Shown: positions 1-11,600 of the stretch, in pieces
Layout: each line of letters starts with the position of its first letter
Numbering within the stretch: position 1 is the stretch's first letter
Source of the DNA: Brevipalpus yothersi
Taxonomy: Eukaryota > Arthropoda > Arachnida > Trombidiformes > Tenuipalpidae
Length of the DNA stretch: 64,000 nt
Assembly: GCA_003956705.1 (NCBI GenBank)
Contig: QZCP01000113.1
Location: 119,453 to 183,452 of the forward strand
Direction: 5' to 3'
Program-made: the position numbers and the translations under genes
Notes under the pieces: generated by a model
Seen by the model: the letters and a program-made list of their open reading frames with translations, nothing else
The model's database searches: none
Told to the model about the DNA's origin: nothing

Positions 1-185
1 TTCCATTCCCTAATTCTGATGATTGATGATTGAATATGATTCTCTTACAACTACTTTCCTCATTTTTCTATACTAATTACCCATCTCTACATCATTAATC
101 ATGCTTCACACTACGAGAACATCTTATTCTCACGAGGATATCCCTTGAATTGTCTAAGATCATTAGCTTTAATCCTTTCATTTTT

Positions 186-190
<5 letters not shown>

Positions 191-248
<58 letters not shown>
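191..248. repeat. (GA)n microsatellite
   Basis: Perfect GA dinucleotide array of 58 bp, read directly. Confidence 0.98.
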
Positions 249-252
<4 letters not shown>

Positions 253-936
253 AATGCCGGACCTCCTACTGATTCCCCCTAGGAGATTGGTAAAATTTCG
301 CCTCTAGGTGAGAGGGCATGGAGGGCTCACAGTATCAAATTTTCTGAGTTCATGAACTTCAAAAATCTTGATAAGTGAAAACTTGTTGGAGAATGAGAAA
401 CTAACTTAGCTTTTGATTCCAATTGAACTCGAAAACTTTCGCTTCCAAAGTAAAATAATTTCTGTACATCTGAATCCTCTCATTTCTGTCAGGATGAATG
501 ATTAATTATTCATGGACAGTGTTTTCATCTCGATATTTTCTGAGATCTAGGAATCGTTCACATTGAGCGTATCTAAAGCTCTGGTCTATTCTTAATATTC
601 TTGGATAAGATTTCGCTAGTTATTAGTTAGATTTCACCTCCTATCAATGAAAAAGAGCCAACCAAATGTTGAAAATGTTTTGCTCAATTGAGCTGAAAAT
701 ATTCAACTTTCTAAATCTCTTGATGGTGTTTATCATTGAAGCTTTCAAAGTTGAGTTGGTTTTAGCTGGTTTTAGTTAGAATCGCACAAGATTCAAGAAA
801 TTTTCTTGAGAAATTAATTTCTCAGAGAAGAGGCGAATCAATGTATAACGCGAAATTCCGATATTATATATTTGAGCGAATTGAAGAAGAAGCGCGAAAA
901 TGATCAGTAAAAGCAAAGTAATAGATCTTAGAACAA

Positions 937-942
937 TTTATT
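937..942 (-). terminator. poly(A) signal of small secreted peptide gene
   Basis: TTTATT on the plus strand is AATAAA on the gene strand, about 90 nt past the stop codon. Confidence 0.5.
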
Positions 943-1030
943 GTCAAACATTCGAAACAGTCTATTATAGTCTTATCGTATTGATTTTGACAAGGCTTTT
1001 CGTGGACAGCTTCTTAGTCTTCAGGACGTT

Positions 1031-1421
1031 TTAACGGCCATAGACAACTGGAGCTCCATAAACATAGTTTGGCACTGGGACAGCGTGGACAGCGTAGGCA
1101 GGATTGTAGACACGTCCATCAATAGTGTTGAGCTGATAGAATAGAGGAAAGTTTCGAAGAATAAGATTCACATTCACAGGAATACAGCTGATCGATCAAA
1201 ATTCAGATCAATTGAAAGAATAAATACCTGTCCAGTGTGGTAGTCCATGTAGTTTCCGTAGATGTCCTTAATTCCAGATTGGGACAAGGCAACAGCGAAG
1301 AGGGCGAAGAGAAGGATAGCACAAGCAATGAATTTCTGTTGGAAAGAATAAGAGAAGAGAGAAACTTTTCCGTTAGTCACAAGAATCATTGGAAAAAAGC
1401 ACATGATGAAAACTTTACCAT
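1031..1421 (-). CDS. small secreted tyrosine-rich peptide, cuticle-type gene structure
   Basis: I model three exons: 1421-1419 (only the ATG), 1335-1228 and 1132-1031, joined by GT-AG introns in consistent phase. They give 70 aa. Residues 1-19 form a signal peptide (MKF, then a hydrophobic run ending ALSQ). The mature peptide of about 50 aa has no Cys, is rich in Tyr, Gly, Val and Pro, and ends in a Y/V/P/A-rich tail. A first exon cut at or just after the start codon is common in arthropod cuticle genes, and a well-placed TATA box supports transcription. No R&R chitin-binding domain is present. A small structural cuticle component is my inference; a secreted signalling peptide is the alternative. 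Confidence 0.75.
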
Positions 1422-1530
1422 TTTGATTGGTGGTTGGTTGGTGGTTGGTGGTTGTTTGAGAGTTGAGAAGGTTGATTTAGCTGAGGATCTGATTGAAGCT
1501 CGAATGTGATTTCGGAGATCCAACGATGGC

Positions 1531-1540
1531 CCTTATATAC
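1531..1540 (-). promoter_or_regulatory. TATA box of small secreted peptide gene
   Basis: On the minus strand this reads GTATATAAGG. A likely initiator (TCACATT) lies about 25-30 nt downstream near 1505, and the start codon is at 1421. Spacing fits a TATA-driven promoter. Confidence 0.6.
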
Positions 1541-1544
1541 GGAA

Positions 1545-1871
1545 ATGGGTCTACCTTCAACTCCACCCGAAAATAACGTGAAATGGTACATCAGGGTTTG
1601 GCCTTAAGCTGATACCTTGTTAAACCAGCTTGGGAGACAAGATTATAACTTGATTCATACCTGAAACCGGCCTAACAATCCATTAATCGGAGAGGGTAAC
1701 CATGATTAATCAAGTGATTAAAACTAGATGACATAGGTGGCCCACAGATTTGACTGATGGTGAAACTTGTTTTCCCATGAAATTTAGGTAGTGAAAGAGG
1801 TGGAATCAGATCAAAATATCGTTGACATTTTGTACAGGTAACTGGCCACTCAGATAAAGAAGTTTCTGGTT

Positions 1872-1907
<36 letters not shown>

Positions 1908-3670
1908 CGTTTCACATTACATTTCTACTTTACATGAGGAAGGGGTCATGGAACCATAAAGATAACTGTTACCATGGGCTAGTTGTGTGGACACTTTGAC
2001 AGATAGCAATAGAAGGAAGGGGTTTCAGGTTAGCAAGCAAGGCCAGCTCAACATTCTGGTTCTTGAGCTTCCTTATCATAACTGTAAATCTCTTGCTTAA
2101 TTCTTTCTATCGTTTTTTTACCGCTTTATTGAAAGATCATAGACCTCAGCCAGCAGGTTGAATGTTCTCAAGCAAAATAGAATAGTGGTCATCTGGTATG
2201 TTGTGAGTTTTGTTTAATTTTCATGATTTTCAGTGAACTTTGAAACTGGAGATAATTTGACCTCTCAGGCTGCATATAGTGTGAAAATACATGTATGTGT
2301 TTTGTTTGATCAAAGAATGCAATTTAAAGATTCTCAAGACTTTGCACCACTACAAAACCAATATTGCTGACTATATAGTTCTTGTCCTATCAATTTTTCA
2401 AGAGGATGAATTGTAATTTTTTCATTCTCGAAAAATTAGCACCAATCATGTTCAGTAAGAGAAAGATCAATCTATTGGTTAAAACACTAAGAAAAAAGCA
2501 TATCGACCTCATCGTACAGAGGTTCATTCGAATCAATTTATGTTCAGATAATCTCAAAACAGTTTACATCTTGACACTCAGGGAGTGAGAGAATGGGATA
2601 ATCTTCTTGTCAATCGAAGGAACAAAAGAAAACGATGTTGTTACCTTCTTTCAGTTGTCAACCATTTTGAAAGTTTCGCTGGGCATAAATTTTCCATAAT
2701 AACTTCGAAAAATTCAAAGTAATCAATCATTTTTGTTCCCAACAACGTTGTGATTTTTAATTTCATACTTTCTTTATGTACCTTTCATCCATAGACAATC
2801 AAGAATCATTATGAATCAATCATGATAATTATGAGTGATTGCAGTGTTTCTTGGTCTATTTAGTTAAATTCTTACAAAGTCAAGTTCCCATTCAATTTCG
2901 TTAAAATTCAGCACTAGCCTACTTAGTTCAAGAGTATTTTCGTCTATTTGCAACAAAAATTCAAAATTGAAGAAATTTTGGTGATTTCAATTTTTTTTTG
3001 ATATGATATTAATAAAAGGCTGAAAGATTTATTCTTTCCCCTCTCTCCATCCTTTTTTCCCCTCAAGCAAAATTTCAACTGATTGTGTGTTCTTCTAGAG
3101 ACACTTGGACAACTAGAAGAGTAAATTCTTCATGAGGAGCCTCTAAAAAATAGTCAGATTCTTTCTAGCTCACCTCTTTTTCACCCGAATTGAAAACCGA
3201 AAAAACTCGATAAAATGCTAGAATCGGCCATGGAAAGCAGATTCTGATGCTAAATTTAGTGCTACATGCATCATTTGTGTGATAATTTCGATTCTGAACC
3301 TCTTATTTGGAGACAGATGGAAACACTAATTTTCTATTGTTTCCAGGAAAAAGATTAGATAAATTTTGCGATTATTCAAACAATCAACTAACACACTCAT
3401 TGCTGGGAAAATTAATCAAGCAAATGAGTAAATCATATCACTACGCTGATCCAATGGAGTGATATATGGTTTTGTGCATCCACTAAACCATAATAGGTAA
3501 AAACACAGTTGTTTTAATCAAATCTTTGAAAATTATACCAGCTAAAGTTCACGCCTACAGCATATACATATATTGCATATAAACTCAATTATTGCTGCCA
3601 GAATTACAATGTGTTTTTGATGTGAATTATTAACGAGCAGTGGATAGTTTTTGTGAAAATTTTGTCTGAA
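1545..3670. other. intergenic, no gene seen
   Basis: Non-coding as far as I can see, with a short GA array at 1876-1903. Only short open frames lacking domain features occur, such as 68 codons ending near 2588. It must hold the 5' flank of the carboxylesterase gene. Confidence 0.5.
1876..1903. repeat. (GA)n microsatellite
   Basis: Perfect GA array of 28 bp. Confidence 0.97.
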
Positions 3671-5431
3671 ATGTATCAACTGGTTATTTTTGTATCCCTC
3701 TTTTGTTTTTCTACCAGTTCATCAGTCATAGAAAGTCATGTGGCACCACAAATTCAAACAAACTATGGTCCAGTTCAAGGCACAATCTCACAATACCGAG
3801 GAGTGAATGTCCTAGAATACAAAGGTATTCCTTATGCCAAACCTCCAGTTGAAGAGAATCGATTCTTGGCCCCTAGTAAACCAGATCCATGGACAATTCC
3901 ACAAGGTGGTGATAGCTATGGAAATGCTTGTATTCAGCAATGGGAGTGAGTATAAATCTTAAAAGTAATTAAAATTAGAATTGACACACTTTTATTTCAA
4001 CAGCTTGGCCAATAAGACCCAAAGTGAAGACTGTCTCTTCATCAATGTGTTCGTTAATGAGGTGACATTTTATAAGCCAGAATATGTGCCAGTTATGGTA
4101 TATATTCATGGAGGAGCTTTTATAGGGGGTTCAGGAGATCTTACTGGTGTTCTTGGCCCTGATCCGTTGGTCCCTCTTCACGACGTCGTTCTTGTGAGTT
4201 TCAATTATCGTTTAGGAGCTCTTGGTTTTCTTCTACCAGGAAATACTCAAGATATTCCCACCAATTTGGGTTTCCGTGACCAAATTTTTGCACTCCAGTG
4301 GATCCAAGACAACATCTATGCTTTTCGAGGTGATCCATCTAGAGTGACAATTTTCGGGGAAAGTGCTGGCTCCAAATCCGTCGGACTTCATGTCATTTCT
4401 CCTCTGTCAAGCAAACTTTTCGCAAATGCTATAATGCAAAGTGGTGCTCTATGGCATGGAGATGTGAAAAAAACGGAAACTATGCTCGCTTCCAATAAGA
4501 TTATTGCAGATGTTGGCTGTTCTCAACAACAAGATGTTCTCAACTGTCTCCAGAAAGTAGATGTGGCAGATCTCATGAAACCCCTAGAGCCACTTAAAAA
4601 TCCTTTCTTACCAAATTTTCATGATGAAGACGTTTTCCCGAGTACCCCATATGAAGCTCTCACCCAAGGATCGGTCAATGATGGGAAAAATATTCTTGCT
4701 GGAGCTGAACAGAATGATGGTGCAATTTTCCTTGCGTTCTATGATATTTCTCTTCTACTTGGAAACGTTACCTACAAGCAAGCTGTCGATGCTGTACATT
4801 TTTTCACCAAAAATCAATCAAGTGATTTCTTCATTGATCATTATCTGAAGCCACATGAGCGTGGAAGTTCTGATGAGATCAAGAGAGCTCTATGGGAATT
4901 CACTGATGATCTACTCTATAAATGTCCAACATACTTATTTGCTGGTTTGTATGGAAACTATTCGCAAACACAAGAAACCAGCAATGTTTATGCTTACATT
5001 CATACTCAAAAACCAAAGACCTCGAATCCTATTTGCTCGAGAATTGCCGAAATAGGACCATGCCATGGAGATGACTTGCCATTCGTTTTCGGAGCTCCTT
5101 TCCGTCAACCAGATTTATACAGCCGATTAGATGATGATCTAAGTTGCCAGATGATGGAAACTTGGACCAATTTTGGTAAAAATGGGTGAGTTACTTGATT
5201 GATTATCTTCATGAAAACTTATTAATTCACTTTTCTTCAATTTATATTTGATTTTCCAGACAATTATACGCTCAAAATCCATCTTATTGGCCAATTCTCG
5301 GACAACAGCAGAAAAGCAACTCTGTGATGGAACTGAATGGTGAAAATATTGGGAAGCTGCATCACGAAAAAATGGACTTCTGTATTGTATATTGGCAAAA
5401 CTTCCGAAACGTTTACGATCCAGCCAAATGA
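3671..5431 (+). CDS. carboxylesterase (type B, alpha/beta hydrolase)
   Basis: Exons 3671-3945, 4004-5185 and 5260-5431 give 542 aa, normal for the family. A signal peptide covers about residues 1-17, so it is secreted or lumenal. Family marks include GIPYAKPP near the N-terminus, SEDCLFINVFV, the oxyanion-hole HGGAF, and the nucleophile elbow GESAG with Ser212. The catalytic His is His446 in GPCHGDD. The expected acid position (usually Glu in an EG pair) is Asp330 in NDGAIF. The family hydrolyses carboxylic esters of xenobiotics, lipids or hormones; the substrate cannot be read from sequence. I chose ATG 3671 because it gives the signal peptide and is the first ATG in frame. Confidence 0.93.
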
Positions 5432-6575
5432 ACAATTGAAGAGATTTGTTGAATGATCTAGAAAGTCAAAAATAGGCTTTTGAGAATAATTCTAATAGCA
5501 ATCTTAATGTAATCTTCTTGAAAGCTATACATTCAACCCATTAAACTCATTGGAATCAACGAAATTTTACTACTTGTGAAGCGGATTCTGTCTGAGAATA
5601 TTCTCTAACGAAATTTTCTATTATAACTATTGGCCACCTTCTTTCAGGTCTGGCTATTATGTGACGAACTTTGTTTCTCGAATTATATTGCGAGATACCT
5701 AACAGTATACGTAGTTGTCAATCGGCATTAGAATTTTTATCTGAGACTAGAATAGAGAGAAAACCATCTGATGTTCAAAACTTCGATTCGAATCAAAGGA
5801 AAGATCAAGTTATGAAAGAGAGGATCTAACTGAAATTAATCAAATAGATAGGAAACGTGAAAGTGTATCAATTCATCATTTATCATGGATTTATTAATTA
5901 TTCTATGATTCTCACAAGTTTTTAATAATGCTAAATTGACATTTTTCTCGAATAAATATTCAATTTTGGCGAGTTCTAATTTCCATATTTGTCTTCCAGG
6001 AGCACTAGCTACCATTGAGTGATTTCATCTGTCATGAAAATATCATGAAATGTAGAAGATCAAATTATAAATCAAATCATAAAAATTTTGTCAATTCGAA
6101 GTGGAATTCTTTTGCGTTCATTAGTTAGAGAATCAATTAATTTCACTTCTGCTCGATCCGTAACACAGATACAGTGTCTGTGATCCGTAATCAAGACTAT
6201 TGCTTGCTGAACTACAGCTTCTTCCCTACTATGATTGATAATCCATAGCAAGGTAGATTCTCTCTCAGCACAAATTCGTGCTTCATCTACAAGTACCTAA
6301 GAATCTGTAATCACAATTAGCTTACAAACTGTTCAAAAAGTTCTAGAACTTAAGTTCAAGTCGAAAAAAATTCGCTAAAATCAGCGCCATCTATCATACC
6401 TGAATGTTGATAATTTTTGTGATGAAAATGAAATGAAAATGACTTGCAGCTTGACAGGCTTTTTAAATAGAAAGTGAAACAATTGCGATAGTTTCAATTA
6501 TAATTATCATTCACCTGTGTTAATTATTCACGTTTATTGTTAGGTTGATTGTTACCATCATCATTGTTGCACAAT
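5432..6575. other. intergenic, no gene seen
   Basis: 3' flank of the carboxylesterase and 5' flank of Rpt1. No coding signal seen. A small inverted repeat with 6-bp arms (CACAGA/TCTGTG) near 6169-6187 is flanked by direct repeats of GATCCGTAA. Confidence 0.5.
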
Positions 6576-8219
6576 ATGGAAAGTGAAACCACTGACACCA
6601 ATAGATCTCGAAAAGATGAGAATGAGAAAGCCAAAGAGGTTAAAGGTAAACAATCAATCGGTGATTTTTGTTGGATCAGCTTGAGCTTTTAATTTATTAA
6701 TTTTTATCTAATTTTTTTCTCCCTTTAGCTCTTGATGAGGCTGATATTCAACTCTTGAAGACCTATGTAAGTTGATGAGTGAATTTCAAATCTAGTTGTG
6801 TTTCTTGTTGTGATTTAAATGAACCGTTTTTATCATTACAGGGTGCAGGTCAATACAGTAGATCGATAAAGAAGGTTGAAGATGATATCCAGACCATCCT
6901 GAAGCGTGTGAATGAACTGACTGGAATTAAAGAATCTGATACTGGTCTTGCTCCACCGGCTCTGTGGGATTTGGCTGCCGATAAACAGACCTTACAGAAT
7001 GAGCAACCACTTCAGGTTGCCCGATGTACCAAAATAATTAATCCTGACTCTGATGATCCAAAATACATAATCAATGTCAAACAATTTGCCAAATTTGTTG
7101 TCGATCTGGCTGATAATGTGGCCTCTGCCGACATTGAGGAAGGAATGCGTGTTGGAGTTGATCGTAACAAGTATCAAATCCATCTACCTTTACCACCCAA
7201 AATTGATCCCACCGTGACCATGATGCAAGTTGAAGAGAAGCCAGATGTCACATACAGTGATGTAGGAGGCTGTAAAGAGCAGATCGAAAAACTTCGGGAA
7301 GTTGTTGAAACTCCCTTACTACATGTAAGAATATTTTTTCTGCTAATCTCTTCAATTTTTCTCATGCAATTAATCTTTCTAAAGCCTGAAAGATTTGTGA
7401 AACTTGGTATTGAGCCACCGAAAGGAGTTCTCTTGTTTGGACCTCCAGGAACTGGAAAAACTCTTTGTGCTCGGGCTGTAGCTAATCGTACTGATGCATG
7501 TTTTATCAGAGTTATAGGATCTGAGTTGGTTCAAAAGTATGTCGGAGAGGTAAGATGAATAATATATCGCTCAATTAAGGTAATTTTATCGATCCTTTGC
7601 TTTGAATCAAATCAGGGTGCTCGTATGGTCCGAGAACTCTTCGAAATGGCCAGAAGTAAGAAAGCTTGCCTTATATTTTTTGATGAAATCGATGCTATTG
7701 GTGGTGCACGATTTGATGACGGGGCTGGAGGAGATAATGAAGTTCAAAGAACAATGTTAGAATTGATTAATCAATTGGATGGATTCGATCCTCGAGGAAA
7801 TATCAAAGTTCTAATGGCAACCAATAGGCCTGATATTCTAGATCCTGCACTTATGAGACCAGGTCGACTTGACCGAAAAGTTGAATTTGGTCTTCCTGAT
7901 CTTGAGGTAATTCTTCAAACCAATTTTTTGGAGCCTTCTATTAATCCTAACTTATTTCTTCCAGGGTCGTACCCATATTTTCAAGATTCACGCTAGGTCT
8001 ATGAGTGTTGAAAGAGACATAAGATTTGAACTCCTCGCTCGTCTATGTCCCAATAGCACAGGTGCTGAAATTAGAAGTGTTTGTACTGAAGCTGGCATGT
8101 TTGCTATTCGATCTAGGAGAAAGGTCGCAACCGAGAAAGATTTCTTGGAAGCAATCAACAAAGTTATCAAGGCATACGCCAAGTTCAGTGCAACTCCAAG
8201 ATATATGACTTACAATTAA
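6576..8219 (+). CDS. Rpt1: 26S proteasome regulatory ATPase Rpt1 (PSMC2)
   Basis: Six exons (6576-6645, 6729-6766, 6842-7324, 7385-7549, 7616-7906, 7965-8219) give 433 aa, the same length as the human protein. Order: N-terminal coiled coil, OB fold, then the AAA+ module with Walker A GPPGTGKT (about 216-223), Walker B FFDEID, the arginine-finger segment MRPGRLDR, and the family C-terminus ending YMTYN. Rpt1 is one of six ATPases in the base of the 19S particle, which unfold ubiquitinated substrates and open the 20S gate. Sequence conservation is very high through the AAA+ part; only the first 25 residues diverge. A housekeeping gene with all motifs intact. Confidence 0.98.
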
Positions 8220-8758
8220 TCATCTAAAGATTTCTCCGAAATTTGCATATTCTCTCATTTTTATCTAACAAAAGTCTTGGTCCTCCTTGTTTAGAGAAAG
8301 GACTCAACTGTATTTATAAAAGCATCGCTTAAATACAAATTTGAAGAGGTGAGAATGTTTTTCATTTTTTGTCATCTATCGAGTACAGAGAGATACCGCT
8401 CTCTAAGGAAGCGAGTTTCATGTGTCATGACTCACAATTGAAACAACTGGCCAAGATTTTGAGTCATCTTTATTGCACAGTCATCCTTTTTTGCATCAAA
8501 CAAAATCAACAAAGAAAAGAAAGAAATGGATAGCACGTTAACAGTATTATATATGAGTATCGATAGAACCAGAAATACTCAACTCCTTTGAGTTAATTGA
8601 ATTGGTTTGTTATCTACAATTTTTCGATAATGTTGAGCATTAGAATCACATAATTAATTTAGTCTTTGCTTTCATCTTTCCGGTCAATTTGTCGATTTTT
8701 TACTTTTGACATTGATCGATGCAACATCGATCAATGTGTTAGCGTTAAAGTGAATATC
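8220..8758. other. convergent 3' flanks of Rpt1 and GMC oxidoreductase
   Basis: The two genes end facing each other. A minus-strand AATAAA (8469-8474) may serve the GMC oxidoreductase gene. A perfect 13-bp-arm hairpin occurs at 8709-8737. No gene seen. Confidence 0.5.
8709..8737. repeat. perfect inverted repeat, 13-bp arms, 3-nt loop
   Basis: Arm ACATTGATCGATG (8709-8721), loop CAA, then its exact complement at 8725-8737. It lies 22 nt past the stop codon of the GMC oxidoreductase, so probably in that gene's 3' UTR. Confidence 0.9.
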
Positions 8759-10865
8759 TCAATCATAAGAGAGAAGTTTCTCCTCATTCTTGAATGGAGG
8801 CAATGCAGGCTTGAGCAGTTGGCCTTTTATCAGATCTGAGGCTCTCTCTGCCATCGCTAGAACTTGTGAGTTGAGGTTACCTGTAGGAACATCGGGAAAA
8901 ATTGATGCATCTATAACCCTTAATCCCTTAACTCCTTTAACTCGTAGTTCTGGATCAACTACAGCAGTCAAATCACTCAATGAGCCCATCTTGCATGTAC
9001 ACGATGGATGGTAAGAAGAAACTGTTATCGTCTGAATGACACAACGGAAAAAATCGTTCGAATCCAGACGATATTGTTCGCAACCTGGTAATGTGTTGGA
9101 AAATGGCTGGGCGTTTAATCCTTCTTGAACAGCTTTTGACCTCATTATCTTGGCCACAAGCTGGCATCCCTCGATCATCGGGTCAATATCATCCTCGATA
9201 GAAAAGTATCGCAGCTCAATAATTGGTGGGTCGTGAATATTTCGACTCCGCAAACGAACTACTCCTCTACTGCGAGCTCGATAATTTGAAACTTGGATCA
9301 GAAAGCCATCTCTCAAGGCTTGAGGAACCAAATATTTTTTAACCAACTCATCACTGTACCCATAGAGATAACCATACAAGAAATTGCTAAGAAATGAGCC
9401 TGGCCAATCGTTGAATAGAACAATGTTCATATCTCCTCGCTGGTCTAAAGCTTTACTTGATCGGAAAAAACCACCAATATCAGTGCCAGGAGTTGCAAAC
9501 GAGCCCGTTCCACTTGAGATGTACTCCTCAGTGGCTTCAACATATGAATCACCTCGAGTGTATACTGATGAGGTATTTGGTTTCGAAGTGTAATGCAATA
9601 GAGTTGCCGGATGATCTTGAAGATTTTGTCCAACCCCTGGCGATTCAACCAGAATAGGAATTCCATGTTTTTCCAGTTCCTGTCTCGGTCCTATGCCTGA
9701 GAGCATCAAAATACGTGGACTATTGAACACTCCAGCTGAGATGATGATTTCTTTTCTTGTCATCACTTTTTGAATCTTTCCATCTTTTTCAAAAATGACT
9801 CCGATTGCTTCTCTCTCATGATTGAAAAGGACTTTATGGACTACAGCTTCGAGTAAGACATCCAAATTTTTTCGGAATGATGCTGGGGATAGATAAACCG
9901 AAGCCATAGACTGTCGTACTCCTCCATAAACATTGATAGGATAGAAATTGAAACGTGAATGATTTTTTCCATTAAAATCACCAATCGGGAGACCAATCTC
10001 TCTGATTCCTTCGATAATGTAGCGACCAGCTGGAGAAGGCTCCACAATCCCAGTTATTTTCACTGGACCTCGAGTGCCATGATAGCCTTCATCTTGCAAC
10101 GTTTGACCCAATTCGTTCCAGATGATCTTCTCACTTTTGACAAAATACGGGAATAAGTCTTTCCATGACCACCCATCAGCACCCAGCTGAGCCCAGCGAT
10201 CGTAGTCTTGTGGCTCACCTCTCACCCATTCCAATTGGTTGTGAGCAGATCCACCACCAATCAATCTTGAAACGTAAGAGGGTACTGATCTATTTTTCAT
10301 TCCACGAGCTGAATTTTTTTCTGGCTCAGAAGAATAATCCCAAACCTGATAACTTTTTGGTATGAATTGATTTACCCCAGGAGTTGTGGAAAAACCAGTC
10401 TCTGGATAACCTCCATCTAGAAGAAGAATACGATTCTCAGGAATCTCACTCAATCGGGCTGCTAATGTTGATCCTGCTGTCCCACCTCCGACAATGATGT
10501 AGTCATATCTGTTGATGAATAAACGGAAACTATCGTTAACAACTCACTAACCAAAGGGATCAAGATGATACTCACATATTTTCCAATCGTTTTCCCGAGG
10601 GAAGCGTTTGTAGAGGATATGGGTCTGATGAGAGCACATTCGCTAGTTCAATTATCAGATCGTATGCCTTTAGCAGCGTATCAGGGTTGGAAAATTCAGA
10701 TTTCAAGATATTGAATGAATTCGAACCACTCGAACCTTTTGAACCTCTCAAGAGATTCAAAATATTCCCCGTTCTGTTTCCAGGTCTAATGGCTTGGCAT
10801 CTCAGGAAAATGGAAAGAATTAATAACGAATAAAATATTCTCCACATAACGGTATTTTTCACCAC
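8759..10865 (-). CDS. GMC-family FAD oxidoreductase (glucose-dehydrogenase-like), secreted
   Basis: Two exons, 10865-10576 and 10508-8759, split by a 67-bp GT-AG intron, give 679 aa. An N-terminal signal sequence ends near CQA and is followed by a poorly conserved linker of about 70 residues. Next comes the dinucleotide-binding fold DYIIVGGGTAGS (about 98-110), the GMC signature around GGGSAHNQLEWVRG, and the C-terminal catalytic region with the active-site His in YHPSCTC (about 597) and Asn in GNLNSQ (about 640). GMC enzymes oxidise alcohols or sugars using FAD. In arthropods they act in ecdysteroid metabolism, cuticle sclerotisation, immunity or detoxification; the substrate is unknown here. 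It could start at the second Met (MWRIFYSL), which also leaves a signal peptide. Confidence 0.92.
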
Positions 10866-11600
10866 ACAGATACCTATGCAGATATCAGCTCGATCGTTTA
10901 TATTGGAAAAGCGGAATCTGTTGTCAGCTAGAATGAGAAAAAAATCGTCCTGATCAAATTGTAGAACTCTTTATCACCGACCTAGTTAATCGAACACTTG
11001 TAATTGTTTGTATTTTTTGATCTTTTGAACTAGATATTCAGTGCATTTAGCTGTCATTGGGCACGTCTGTGGTATTACTCTTTCGTTCAAAGCTAAATAA
11101 CCATCGCATCATGCAAATGGTACAACTTTTCCATGTGATCATATTTCAGGATGTTTCAGCACAACCTTCGAGTCTCTGAAAAATTTAATGTTCAATTATG
11201 TGCTCTTTATTTGAGCAAAAGTCTCAAAAACATTCTGATCGTTAACAAAAAACGAAAAATGATAGTTAAAGACCTAAATTCATCTCTTGAAACATCGTAT
11301 CATACTTATTACGGCTTTTTAACTCATAACTCTGTCGACTCATACTCTTAAGTATGATTAAACTTTGTGGTTGAGCGAAGAAAAGTTTCATGAGATTCGT
11401 GTAGCGAAAAATTTTCATCTTTATTGATGCCACACATTCGACAAGAAGGAACAAAAATTTTAATCATAAAAATACCAGACACTTAGAACAATTGATAGTA
11501 AATAGAGAATGTTCCTCGAATTTAATGGAGTTACAATATGATTACTTGTAATCATGAATATTTACACAGTTAATATATGTGATCTAGAAATATGATCCCA
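10866..11600. other. intergenic, no gene seen
   Basis: Upstream flank of the GMC oxidoreductase and 3' flank of the cuticle gene. A minus-strand AATAAA (11420-11425) is a plausible poly(A) signal for the cuticle gene. No coding signal. Confidence 0.5.

Larger units (their letters stand above)
1..1030. other. intergenic, no gene seen
   Basis: I see no convincing coding sequence here. The stretch holds a 58-bp GA array (191-248). A minus-strand AATAAA (TTTATT at 937-942) probably ends the mRNA of the small secreted-peptide gene that follows. Confidence 0.6.
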
